Below, piece after piece: positions 44,123-54,746 of a stretch of 64,000 nt of DNA. The translations under genes were made by a program, and so were the position numbers. Within the stretch, counting starts at the first letter, position 1; each line of letters begins with the position of its first letter. The notes under the pieces are model-generated. The model saw only the letters and a program-made list of their open reading frames with translations, did no database searches and had not been told where the DNA came from. Source of the stretch: Pseudonectria foliicola (taxonomy: Eukaryota; Ascomycota; Sordariomycetes; Hypocreales; Nectriaceae); NCBI GenBank assembly GCA_003693505.1, contig QUZD01000004.1, forward strand, positions 248,343 to 312,342, written 5' to 3'.

Positions 44123-44186
44123 GTTGGATGTTGGCTGTTGCTGCAACTGCTGCAGGGAGGGTTGGTGGAGGGTAGGTATAGACTAA

Positions 44187-44201
44187 TAGGTAGGTACCTA
44201 T
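44187..44201. promoter_or_regulatory. TAGGTAGGTACCTA palindromic motif
   Basis: TAGGTACCTA is a perfect palindrome (44191-44200) extended by one more TAGG on the left, 65-80 bp upstream of the Hce2-like ATG. Same word family as at 23.5-24.1 kb and 47.9 kb. Confidence 0.4.
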
Positions 44202-45089
44202 AATAGTGGTGGTGAAGCTGTCAACAAATAAGCAGCTAGGCAGCCAAGCGAGGGAAGCCAAGGTGAAGGAACGTATCGAGTTGAACTGGCCGTAGATGGA
44301 ACTGGAGGAAAGAGTGAATGGGCAGAAAGATGCCAGCGGCCAGCAAAGAGGGAGAAGGAGAAGAAATGCCATCTAGAAAGAGACAGGATAGGACAGCTGG
44401 ATATGAAAAGGGTACGTGAGGACGAAAGGAGGCCGACGTTTCATATTGACAGAATGGTGAAAACAAGGCGAAACGAGCACCAGGCAAGACACCTGGGGAA
44501 AGCTCAAGGACGAAACACATGGCCAAACGGATCAAATTGGCCAGTAAGCCAAGGGGATGATGCCCCGAGAATCTTGGGACGGCATCGTGTTGGATATTCT
44601 CACCAGGTACTCTGTCTGCCTGCTATTCTCGTGAAGCCATTTCCTGGTGGAGGTGTTGGTTGCGTTGCTCGCAGTCTATTGCCAACGGGGCGAGATCAAA
44701 TCGGCCAAGGGGGGGCCGATAAGCAAGATTGGCTTCTCTTTTCGTCCTTGCCGCGGGCCTTGACGACTACAGTATGTACAATACATGTATGACTATCACG
44801 ACTATCAACAACGCCCATCTCTCAACTCAAGATTGACAGAGCGGGTGGATCCCAGGACAAGGATGTTCAGAGGGATCCAGCATCCAAGAATCGGATGAGG
44901 TCACCAACAAAGCCACCAAGCCAATCTATCCGACGAGACGCCGCCCAAGCCAACTCGAAAGGAGCAAGCATCTCGAGACTAGGCCCCCCCTGGCTTCTCC
45001 AGGGCCCCCGAGCAGCCGAGGACACGATGGGCGATGGACGGTTTCAACGCAGCAGGGCATGGTCCCAGTGATTGCTGTGATGCTCCAAC

Positions 45090-45120
45090 GATGCCAGTGA
45101 TGCCAGTGATGCCAGTGATG
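45090..45120 (+). repeat. Tandem repeat, 9-bp unit GATGCCAGT
   Basis: Three complete units plus a partial fourth. Confidence 0.85.
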
Positions 45121-45136
45121 GATGATCCAGTAATGG

Positions 45137-45174
45137 TCCAGTGATGGCCCAGTGATGGCCCAGTGATGGCCCAG
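45137..45174 (+). repeat. Tandem repeat, 11-bp unit CCAGTGATGGC
   Basis: Three units and a partial one, adjacent to and probably derived from the 9-bp repeat (shared CCAGTGATG core). Confidence 0.85.
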
Positions 45175-45522
45175 CGGTCCACACAGGATGATGCGTCCGC
45201 TGCCTGCAGCTGGGGTCCCTGCAACGGCCGAGGGCTTCTTTGCGTTTCTGCAAGGCACACAACGCTTGACACACCCAAAGACACCACACTCACTCGCTCT
45301 CGGTGGGACACTCGGACCCGACGACAGGGCATCTTGGGGCCATCTAGCATCGATTCCCCCACTAATATGACGCCGGCCGATGTTGGGTTTTCGCTGCACT
45401 AGGGGCGATCACGAATTACCATGACGCAAATGCCCAGTTTAAGGTGAGGGGTCCAAGACAGCAGACGATCCAGCCAGCCAGGCCAGCAGCCTATGGCAAC
45501 ACGAGCCAACAACCAAGCAGCT

Positions 45523-45547
45523 AAACAGCCAAACAGCCAAACAGCCA
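45523..45547 (+). repeat. Tandem repeat, 8-bp unit AAACAGCC
   Basis: Three perfect units about 320 bp upstream of the NLR-N-like ATG. Confidence 0.85.
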
Positions 45548-45860
45548 ACACCCAGCCGACAGGTTTTGGTCCAGCTCGGTACGGCACGGCATCATGTAGG
45601 GCCCGTCGCCTCCGTCGCCATTGCCATCGCCAATCGACCAGAGCAAAGGCATGCCCCGTCCAGATCTGGATCAGCTGTCGTCAGCACCGACTGAGAGCAT
45701 TCGCATTACCGCCGCCGTTCCTTGACTAGACCTCCCTCGTCTCCATCAACACCACTTACAACACCAGCGGTCTCTCCCCGGCCTCCTCCAACTTGTTCAT
45801 CCCCATTCCCATTCTCATCCCCCATCCTCATCCCCCGTCATTACTACGGCCTTTCACAAT

Positions 45861-47017
45861 ATGACAGCTTCCGCCGCGACGACAGAGGCTCAGCCAAGCC
45901 ACTCCTCCTTAAACCCAGTCAAGAAACTCGTGGCCAAGATTCGGCCCTCGAGCCATTCACACTCACACTCACACTCCAATCCCGATTCTTCCAATGCCTC
46001 TTCCATCTCATGTCCCATCGGCCGAGGAGCCAAATCAAATAACCACAAGACTCGCCACAACAATGAGCCAAGTGGTAACCACTCATCACAATCTCCCGCT
46101 TCCACCTCACTCTCCCTCTGGTCTACCGCCTACGGATCCCTTCAAAACGACTCACGCTCCGCCGGCCTCGTTCAGACCTATGAACGCATCATTGGCCATC
46201 AGGTTCCCAACCCACTCAAGCCCCGACTAAGTCCAGAGGGCACCTTTCCCCGCGAGGACCGACTCGAACTCATGCGCGCCGTCGCCGTTGCTGGATTGGA
46301 ACGCACCTTCACCCCTCGCTCCAGCCCGGCCAGCAAGTCACGGAATAATAGCACCGCTACGAATAGCGACGCTGGCTACGACACCACCAGTTCAGCCTGT
46401 TCCGACCGCGAGGATGACATGTCTCGCGACCTGCTTGTCCAGGCGCGTGAGTCGGTGGCTGCTGTCTTGCGCAGCGATCCTTCGTCAGCCATTGGCTGGG
46501 CCGGACTTTGTTCCCTGACCCCGGTACGTTTGTTAGCCATCTGCCCATTCCAACCAAGCGACAGCAGCAACCTTGACGGGACCATGCTGACAAGTATGCC
46601 GCTCACAAGCTCCTTGTCGACCCCCTGTACAAGCACAAGGAACTCGCCGACAGCTTGGCGTACCTCATCGCTCACATCACCACCTTTACATCCCTCGCCC
46701 ACATCATGTCTCCAGCAGCCTGGATCGATGCCGCCACCTACGAAACGCATCGCGACGAATCGCGTCGCACGCTGCTCGAACTCTACCGTCGTGCTCTTGA
46801 GCTCGAGATGAACTGCGTCTGCGCTGCCGCCAGTGCCTGGCATCCGGCGGCCCGAAACGTCGTCGACTGGCGCGGCTGGCCCACGCTCGTCGAGGCCATG
46901 AAGACGGCTCATGGCCAGCTCAGGGAGGGTCTAGAGCTACATGGGAGTGCCAAGGCCAAGGAGAACTTTGCACCGCCTGCAGCAAACGACAAGGCCACAG
47001 GCACAGTAGCCAACTGA
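45861..47017 (+). CDS. Stand-alone NLR N-terminal-like domain protein (no NACHT)
   Basis: Two exons, 45861-46523 and 46595-47017, with a 71 bp intron, give 361 residues. The first 85 are Ser/His-rich and probably disordered. From about 88 the sequence follows the pattern of the region that precedes NACHT in many fungal NLR proteins: 'SLWSTAYGSLQNDSRSAGLV' then 'TYERIIGHQ', a helical middle, 'SAIGWAGLCSLTPYAAHKLL', 'GLAYxxxx'-equivalent 'SLAYLIAHITTF', and 'LYRRALELEMNCVCA'. In NLRs a nucleotide-binding NACHT and repeats follow; here the frame stops and no such sequence is found downstream. It may be a free effector/signalling domain or a relic of an NLR. Family assignment is from recalled pattern. 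Confidence 0.68.
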
Positions 47018-48251
47018 GGGCGGGCATGTTTTGCAAATCCTGCACAGGTAAATATATACCTTTTTACCAACTAAAAATGGCATCCAAAATGCAACCTGAG
47101 ATGACTTTCGATATTCCGTCTCGTTGCATCTCCAACCACGCGCTTGTTCAGCACGAATCTTGGTTGGACTCTTCCGTTGTCGATGAATATAACGTGGAAT
47201 GTGGTCAATGGGCAGCGAAACGTGAATAAGGGTATGACTTGCGACAGGGACGGATCCCCAATCTTTTACGCCAGCCTTTTTATCTTTTCCTTTTGCTGTT
47301 GACCATCATATCCATGTGCATCTTGTTTTGACACAGCTGGAATTGCAAAGCCCCCTCAAGGGATGGACTGGATTGCGATGTAGGAAACAAGTATAGGTAG
47401 GGTAAACTGACGTGACATTTGTAGCGAGCCTGACTTTGGGAAGTACATCGTTTGATGGATTCGTCAGCATCGTCCCCAACGGACCACGACTTGTATTCAA
47501 ACCTTTTCCTTTGTAGAGCCTAGTACATGAGGTATATGAGCAATGCTCGAGCGGCAACCTATATGGATTTTAGCGGTGTCTCTTGTTAGGCTAAAGCATG
47601 GAAATATCTGTGCTGAACATTGCCACTTCTCTGCTTCCTCGTAGTAGTTCCTCCTTAATTCAAGGCAAACTAGATAATGTGATGATGCTGCGTCAGTCGA
47701 CTCCAGTTTAGACTGAACTGGATTGACATGGCAGGATCATCCGACGGCCAACTGATGTCTGCTCAATCAGAATTGACCCTTGCTCGCAGCCGCATATCCA
47801 TGTCTTGTTCGCATTGATCTCGTATCGAGTTCACCCAGAGGGAGGGCAAGGGAGGTAAATGGAGGTAAGGTAAGGTAGGTAGGTAGGTACCTCTTCCAGC
47901 CAGCCGCAGCCGGCCGGCACGGCGGTACCTCGCTTTGGCTGCCAGGATGGGCTAAGAAAAAGTCACCACGCACGTCGCACGTCGAAACGCGCCAGCGCGC
48001 GTCTCAGCAATTATCTCTGGCTGCGTTGTCGCATCGCATCAACTCCACCACGCACATATCGTCATTTCACCACCAACAACCCCCCATCCTCGCCCACATC
48101 TCCGCCGCCCATTGTCGCCCAAGCTCCCGTTCGATCTCGGCGCCACTTCCATCTCAACCCCCGTTCGACCCCTTGGTGCTCTCCCTCGTCTCGTTCTCCT
48201 CCCCGCCCATGCTGCAGCTGGGCTGCTGCCGCCGCCGCCGACGCTGTCAGA
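47018..48251. other. Intergenic region upstream of HIR1
   Basis: About 1.2 kb. It contains TAGG/GGTAA repeats at 47862-47892 and a pyrimidine-rich stretch (48040-48230) that looks like the HIR1 leader. No gene seen. Confidence 0.5.
47862..47892 (+). repeat. GGTAA/TAGG repeat ending in GTACCT
   Basis: GGTAAGGTAAGG runs into TAGGTAGGTAGG and then GTACCT, the same word family as elsewhere in the window, about 360-390 bp upstream of the HIR1 ATG. Confidence 0.75.
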
Positions 48252-51200
48252 ATGCACATCATCAAGCCCTCGTGGCTAAGCCATAGCGGCGAGCAAAAGG
48301 ACTTTGAGGTCTATAGCTGCCACGTCTCTCCCGATGGCCAGCGTCTTGCCACCGCTGGCGGTGACGGCCATGTGCGCATCTGGTCCACAGACTCCATCTA
48401 CAATGCCAACTCGCCTTCCTATTCCAAGCCGCGCCAGCTGTGCCACATGAGCCATCACCTCGGTACCATCCACTCGGTCCGCTTCTCCCCCAACGGCCGC
48501 TACCTTGCCAGCGGTGCCGACGACAAGATCATCTGCGTCTACCATCTCGACAAGGGCCCTCCCGCTGCCACCTTTGGAACCAACGAACCGCCTCCCGTCG
48601 AGAACTGGAAGACGTACAAGCGCCTCATTGGCCACGACAACGACATCCAGGACCTCGCTTGGTCCTACGACTCCTCCTTGCTCGTCTCCGTTGGCCTCGA
48701 CTCCAAGGTCGTTGTCTGGTCCGGACATACCTTTGAGAGGCTCAAGACGCTGCCCGCGCACCAGAGCCACGTCAAGGGCATCACCTTTGACCCAGCCAAC
48801 AAGTTCTTTGCGACCGCTAGTGACGACCGTACCATCAAGATCTTCCGCTTCACGTCTCCCGCCCCCAATGCCACCCAGCACGACATGGTCAACAACTTTG
48901 TCCTCGAGACCACCATTAGCACGCCCTTTAAGAGCTCGCCGCTAACCACCTACTTCCGTCGCTGCTCCTGGTCCCCCGACGGAAACCATATTGCCGCCGC
49001 CAACGCCGTCAACGGTCCCGTCAGCTCCGTCGCCATCATCGAGCGTACCCGCTGGGACAGCGAAATCAACCTCATCGGGCACGAAGCCCCCACCGAGGTC
49101 TGCATGTTCTCCCCCCGCCTCTTCCATACTGTCAAGCCCGAACAGAATGGCGCCGCCGACGGCCAGGCCGGCGGGCAGCTGGTCACAGTCATTGCCTCTG
49201 CCGGCCAGGACAAGACCCTAAGCATCTGGAATACGAACACATCACGCCCTGTCGTCATCCTGCAGGACCTTGCTGGAAAGTCCATTTCCGACCTGGCCTG
49301 GACTCCCGATGGCCAGACCCTCTTTGCGTCTAGTCTGGACGGCAGCGTGGTTGTCGTAAAGTTTTCTGAAGGCGAACTCGGCTGGGTCGCGCGCCCCGAG
49401 GAGAATGACAAGGCCCTGCAAAAATACGGTGCGTCTCGGAAAGGCATGGGCATTGCCGAGGACGTGGACGGCTTGATGCTGGAGAACCAGAGCAAAGCCG
49501 GCGAGTCGAGAGCGGTTGAGTCGAGGATGGGTGCTTTGATGGGCGATTTTCAGTCTGAAACGCCAAAAGAATCGACGCCAACAACCAACGGCAACAAGAC
49601 GGCGGGCACGACGACTGCGAAACCGGCCGCCACTGCCGCTGCAACTACCACGACATCTACTGCCAATGGCACGCCGGAGCCGGAGAAGAAGCCAGACGAG
49701 GCAGCTGACAAGACTGCTGAGCGAGTCAAGGAACTCAAGTCGAGGGTTACCATTGGCAAGGATGGAAAGAAGCGTGTGGCACCGCTCTTAGTATCTTCCT
49801 CGGGGACTGGACAGTCATCGCTTCCCCAGACGCAGTTGGTAGGGTCAACGACGACAAAAGTGGCCCAGAACGACACCCCTCAAACGATTCTCGATCTCAC
49901 CAAGCCCTTTGACGGATTACCTAAAGGAGGTATCGCGTCCATGTTGCTTGGCAACAAGAGGCGCATGACCTCGGCCGACGCTGAAGGGGATGACGAAGAA
50001 CCTGCCAGCAAGCGAGCAACCACGGGACCAACTCCCATAGTCACCCACGGCGCAGAGGGCGTTGAGCTCGCCTCTCTAGTGCCGGTGCAAAACGGGGTGG
50101 TACCAACACCAGAGTTCCTCCGACCTGCCGTGCTCAACCCGTCGACTTCCTTTGCGCAGGTGAGGCTGGCTGTGCCGCGCATACGGTCGCACATTCTGCG
50201 GCCGCTGGACCGTGGGATCCTGCAAGCAGAGAGCTCCTCGCTTGACGAGGCCTCCAAGGTGCCAGAGAATATCATTCTAGAAGCCAAGAATGATGCCAAC
50301 CCCCGTGACCCGTCGCACGTCGTGGTGACGAAGCGGGGCGTAGTGGTCTGGCAGGAGTTTCTGCCTCGGGCCATTATCCTGGTGACGGCCAACAAGAACT
50401 TCTGGGCGGTGGCATGCGAGGACGGATCGGTGCACACGTGGACACCGGCCGGACGGCGGCTCCTGAACCCGATGGTGCTGGAGTCGCAGCCCGTGATACT
50501 CGAGTGTCGTGAGCATTGGCTTCTGTGTATCACGGCAGTGGGGCTTGCCCACGTCTGGGACCTCAGAACACAATCATCGCCTCATCCGCCTGTGTCGCTC
50601 GGCCCGGTCTTGGACGTTGCGACGACCTCACTTAACCAGCATACGGCAACGCCAGGTCCCGGCGTGACCTCTGCGCACCTCAACTCCACAGGCCACGTTG
50701 TTGTGACACTCACCAACGGCGACGGCTACTTTTACGCTCGCGACATGTACACTTGGCAGCGGCTCAGCGAGGCGTGGTGGGCCGTCGGCTCCCAGTACTG
50801 GAACTCCAACGACTCGTCCATCTCGGCCTTGCAGTCCACAGCAGTGGGCCCCGTGTCGAAAGATAAGGACAAGGAGCCATCCGGAGCTACCGTGTCATCT
50901 GGCATTATCCCCTTCCTGGAGCGACACACGACGAATGAGTTTCTGCTCAAGGGCCGGGCGTACGCCCTCCAGCGTATCATCAAGACGGTCATTCAGCGCC
51001 GGGAGGCTGAAGGCCTGGAGAGCAGCATCAGCATCGCGCACCTGGAAAACCGCCTTGCCGGTGCCTTGCAACTAGGGTCACGCGAAGAGTTCCGACTCTA
51101 CCTGTTCATGTATGCAAAGCGGTTGGGCGCAGAGGGTGCCCAGGGAAAGGTGGAGGAGCTTCTCAATAATCTCGTCGGTGGCGTACTTGAGGACAAGGAT

Positions 51201-51459
51201 GAAGCCGCGGAACCTGGCCGCGGGTGGTACGGCAAAGATGGACAGCTCTGTGGGTGGGATCGCCAGGAGCTACTCAAGGGGGTGGTCATGATTCTCGGTA
51301 TGTTTAGTGAATGGAGTGGCAGATCTGGCGCAGAAACTAACGGGTGTCCCAGGAAAATTCCGCGAACTGCAGCGATTGACAGTCCAGTATGCGAGAGTTC
51401 TCGACCTGAATCTAGAGGACGCAGCGGCCGACGTGGATTCGATGGATGTGGAGGCGTGA
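48252..51459 (+). CDS. HIR1: Histone chaperone HIRA/HIR1
   Basis: Two exons, 48252-51297 and 51353-51459, over a 55 bp intron, give 1,050 residues. The start 'MHIIKPSWLSH' is the invariant HIRA N-terminus. About seven WD repeats fill residues 10-375 ('GGDGHVRIW', 'GADDKIICVY', 'GLDSKVVVW', 'SDDRTIKIF', 'GQDKTLSIW', 'SLDGSVVVVKF'). A disordered Thr/Ala-rich linker and the HIR-box-like 'KDGKKRVAPLLVS' lead to the C-terminal HIRA domain (about 690-1,000, 'NFWAVACEDGSVHTWTPAG'). Without splicing the frame runs on into unrelated sequence; splicing gives the expected '..KFRELQRLTVQYARVLDL' helix. The nuclear HIR complex deposits H3-H4 independently of replication and represses histone genes. Confidence 0.96.
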
Positions 51460-52546
51460 TATTCGCCCGTGTACCAGTACAGGTGGTTTCCCGCTACGTG
51501 TTGCGGTTTTGAGTTGTGTTTTGGGTCATCTTGTTCCACCGCCCATGCCACCTCCTTATGAACGGCGTTTGGGGGAGAGGTTGTTTGAGGCTACATATTG
51601 GCATATAGCCAGTTCTTGTTGAGTAGTGGCTGAGAATTCGTGGCATCTGGACCATTTACGGGCTTCTAGAGGAGAACAGTCTAGACGGACATTGTATATA
51701 TACCCGAGCCCTCCCCGTTTAATCCAGGGTGCGTCCGTCGGCGGGGCTTTACTCGAGACAAACCAAGTCAAGCCTGAAATACAATTGTTCGTGAGGTGAG
51801 CTGGGAGATGTTGGATGGCAGCCCTGGTTTCTCCTTTTGGGTAGCCGTCCATCTTGCCTGATTCATCCACACACACACAATTGTTTACCTTGGCTCATGG
51901 AGGAGGCAACAACGACAGCTGCCAACAACACTCTGTGGAAGGCGCTCGCCGGCGCGACAGTCAAGTGACGGCCCGGTGGGCAACTGCTCCCAGCTGGCCA
52001 GCGCACATTGTTTCCTGCTCGCTACTCCCTCCTCGTCTTTGCCAATCAGAGGCCTCGTTTGCCTCACCCTTTCTTCTCTGCTCTCTTCACCCTAACGTTT
52101 CCTCCTTTCCACCTTTCCACCTTTCCCTCTTTACCCCTTCCCCTGTCTTCCTCACCTTAAGTCTTCACTTCATTCTTTGTCTTCCTCGTCCTCTTTTCAA
52201 CTCAGCTTTCCCCTTGGTCTTCTGTCCACCTTTCTCCCTTCTCTTCACTTCTTCATTCTACATTCAACGTCTACTTGCCGGTGCCTTTTGAGCTTCAATC
52301 ATTCTCTCACCAGCCATCAACAACTAGCGCCCTGGGTTTGTCTCTCTTCAACTACCTCTCAACCGAGCCAATCTGCGACAACCATCGAGCTTTTCTCGCC
52401 TTGAGCGCCTACCTGGTTTTGCTCCTCCTCGCCCCTTCGTCTAAATCGCTGTTGCTGTTGTAACTCAAACTACAGACGTTTTTCATAGCACAGTAACAAT
52501 CTTTCATCAGCCCCGGGATACAACCATCTTTCCTGCCGTCAGAAGA
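51460..52546. other. Intergenic region with pyrimidine-rich leader
   Basis: About 1.1 kb. A (CA)6 run lies at 51868-51879, and a strongly C/T-rich tract at 52065-52260, typical of fungal promoters and leaders, precedes the next gene. No gene seen. Confidence 0.55.
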
Positions 52547-54104
52547 ATGAGACGACTTCGCCGGGTAACCATCATCTCATGGCCTTGGCTGGGTGTCATG
52601 GTCTTTTTTGCAACCGTTGCAAGAGGCTTTGGTTGTGTTTCTTTCAATCGTTGCCCTGCATTGGCTAACACCGCCCATTCTGATGATACTGCTTCGACAC
52701 TGGACTCGTTGGGCGTCTATAAAAACTTGTTATACAATCATTGCCAACAGAACTGGACTCCCATCAACACCAAAATGTCTAAAGGTGCGCTCGATTGGCT
52801 AGTGTCGATCACGGCTACCGTAACGTGCCTTTCCAAGGAGAGACCTACCGGAGACAGTTGTGTGCCCCTTCGAGACATTCGACAATTGGATCAATATTCC
52901 AAGACAATTGTTCTATCTGACTTCGGCCCAGACCTTGATGGAAGCTATCAGTGCCGGAAAATGCACCTCTTTCTTCCACTGGAAGAAGGACGCTTGCATT
53001 TTAACGACAGCCCACGAGCTGATTGCACTCACGTTGGGACATATGCTTGCTGTGTAAGTTGCAACTGGTGACACAGCAATATGCTGGCTCTTAGGATGCA
53101 CGCCGGATGACAATCCGCGGTCCGCGGGTCTCTAAAAGGCGGCAGAATTGCTCACTAACATAACTCCATTTCAGGTGTCACGTCTCACACGAAACGGCGT
53201 GATGGATTACGCCAGCGGCAAGATGCGCTCTGATCATATCAAATCCACCGCTTACACCCTCGGACTCGAAACATCCTCCAAGAATCAAGCAAACTCCGAT
53301 TACGCTACACGAAAGGCTCCGTGGAAATCAGTTTATACCCCCAAACCGAGAACCCATTATTCGGACAGGCAAGGCCAAAGAATCTTGTTGGTACACGATG
53401 ACGCAGATGGCTTCCAAGCCTTCACCTTAAACGATTGTGAGATGAGTAGCACCGGTACCACCGAGGCTGATCTGCAACAGAACGTGGCAGACAAGAAACA
53501 GCACCTGAAGAGAAGCGAGAGCGAGGTGTCGTTTGGCAATCACGAACATGATAACAGCATAAGCAAGGAATCTTTGGCCGACCTAACCGAGCTTTTCGTT
53601 TTACATCTGGACGGCACGCACACACAGAGAGTTCCCCCTCCATCCAAGAATGGATTTGTGACATTCTCTGAACAAGCCAATGATTTGGGTATCTCTGATC
53701 CTTCTGACTGCGCATTAGAGTTTTGGAACTGGCAAGCTCAAAGCACGCCCATCGAGCCGGTGAGCGCAAGTGTCACGGGGCCTAAAAGGAGTGTATGGAG
53801 CTTGAGGCGAGGAGACGATAGACACAGCACCCACCGTGAACACAAGCATACCCGCCAAAACAATATCCGCCGCCAACGGCCCAGCCTGCCCAACCCGACT
53901 GTGGACCCTGAGGCGGCTTACTACGGCCATGTTGAAGCTGACGTGACCAGCAGCGCCACGGCACACGACATGCGCGAAATAGCTCTGGCAGACAGGTTTT
54001 TCCACTGGGAGCTCATGGCTCGTGACTTTCGCCGGCAGGAAGCGATCCCGGGGCTGCTATCGGGAAATACTGTCATCGATGAGCGCAACTTCCTGCTGAT
54101 GTGA
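52547..54104 (+). CDS. Orphan secreted protein, cysteine-rich N-half
   Basis: Two exons, 52547-53053 and 53175-54104, over a 121 bp intron (GTAAGT donor, TTTCAG acceptor), give 478 residues. The earlier CTCTTAG acceptor inside the intron would lead to a stop. Residues 1-28 look like a signal peptide ('MRRLRRVTIISWPWLGVMVFF'). The first 169 residues have about nine cysteines and a possible glycosylation site; the second half is hydrophilic, with an acidic/Ser-rich stretch, a His/Arg-rich segment ('DRHSTHREHKHTRQNN') and a C-terminal helical 'DRFFHWELMARDFRR'. I recognise no domain. Joining the two frames is supported by phase and splice sites, but they could be two genes. Confidence 0.6.
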
Positions 54105-54746
54105 GCAAGGCAGCCGGAAAGAATGCGACGTATTACCATGTAACGTTTGTATTGAGGGGTGATATGGGACTGCACATGGTCAACAAGGATAGAGATACAG
54201 TGATGACGTCTACAAGGGAGAGAAGAGTAGAGTATAGGCACAGAAAGATCGGACGAGAAATGTGACAAGAGAGGCGCCAGGGCTTGCAGGACAAGCTGGC
54301 AAGCTAGTAAACAGATAGAACTATCAAGGTCACTGAGCAAGCAGCCGCACAAACTCTGGTTGATGATGTTTATGCTGCGCGCGCGTGATGTTAAGGGTGG
54401 TGACTGGTATGACATCGCTGGAGAATATTTCTGTCATACATGTGCTCGGATGATCGGAAGATGATGGCGAAAGGGGGAAGGGGGGCCAACGTGGCAGCGA
54501 TGGAGCATTTTCAGCCTCTCATCAACCCATAGTTTCATGCCGTTTTTGTGCCACGTTGTTAGGTTTTATGGAGAATGACTACCAGAGGATAAGCCCACCG
54601 ACAAGGACTGCCGGCCCAGGTCCCGGTAATATATTGTCTCTTGGTGCACAGAGGGCAACCGATGATAAGCAATGCATTTGTCGTGGTGGTGGTGGTGGTG
54701 GTGGTGGTGGTGGTGGTGGTGGTGGTAATGGCTATGCTGTTACGTA
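54105..54746. other. Convergent intergenic region with microsatellite
   Basis: About 640 bp between converging genes. Contains a (GGT)n microsatellite. No gene seen. Confidence 0.55.
54683..54726 (+). repeat. (GGT)n microsatellite
   Basis: About fourteen uninterrupted GGT units, 20 bp past the 3' end of the EngB-type gene. Confidence 0.95.

Larger units (their letters stand above)
44123..45860. other. Divergent intergenic region with minisatellites
   Basis: About 1.7 kb between the Hce2-like gene and the NLR-N-like gene, which diverge. It carries a TAGGTACCTA palindrome and three short tandem repeats, listed separately. No coding sequence is convincing. Confidence 0.55.

Noticed and set aside
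53054..53101. An earlier acceptor (CTCTTAG) for the orphan secreted gene
   Set aside because: Its use leads to a stop about 20 codons later; the TTTCAG acceptor at 53174 keeps the long frame.
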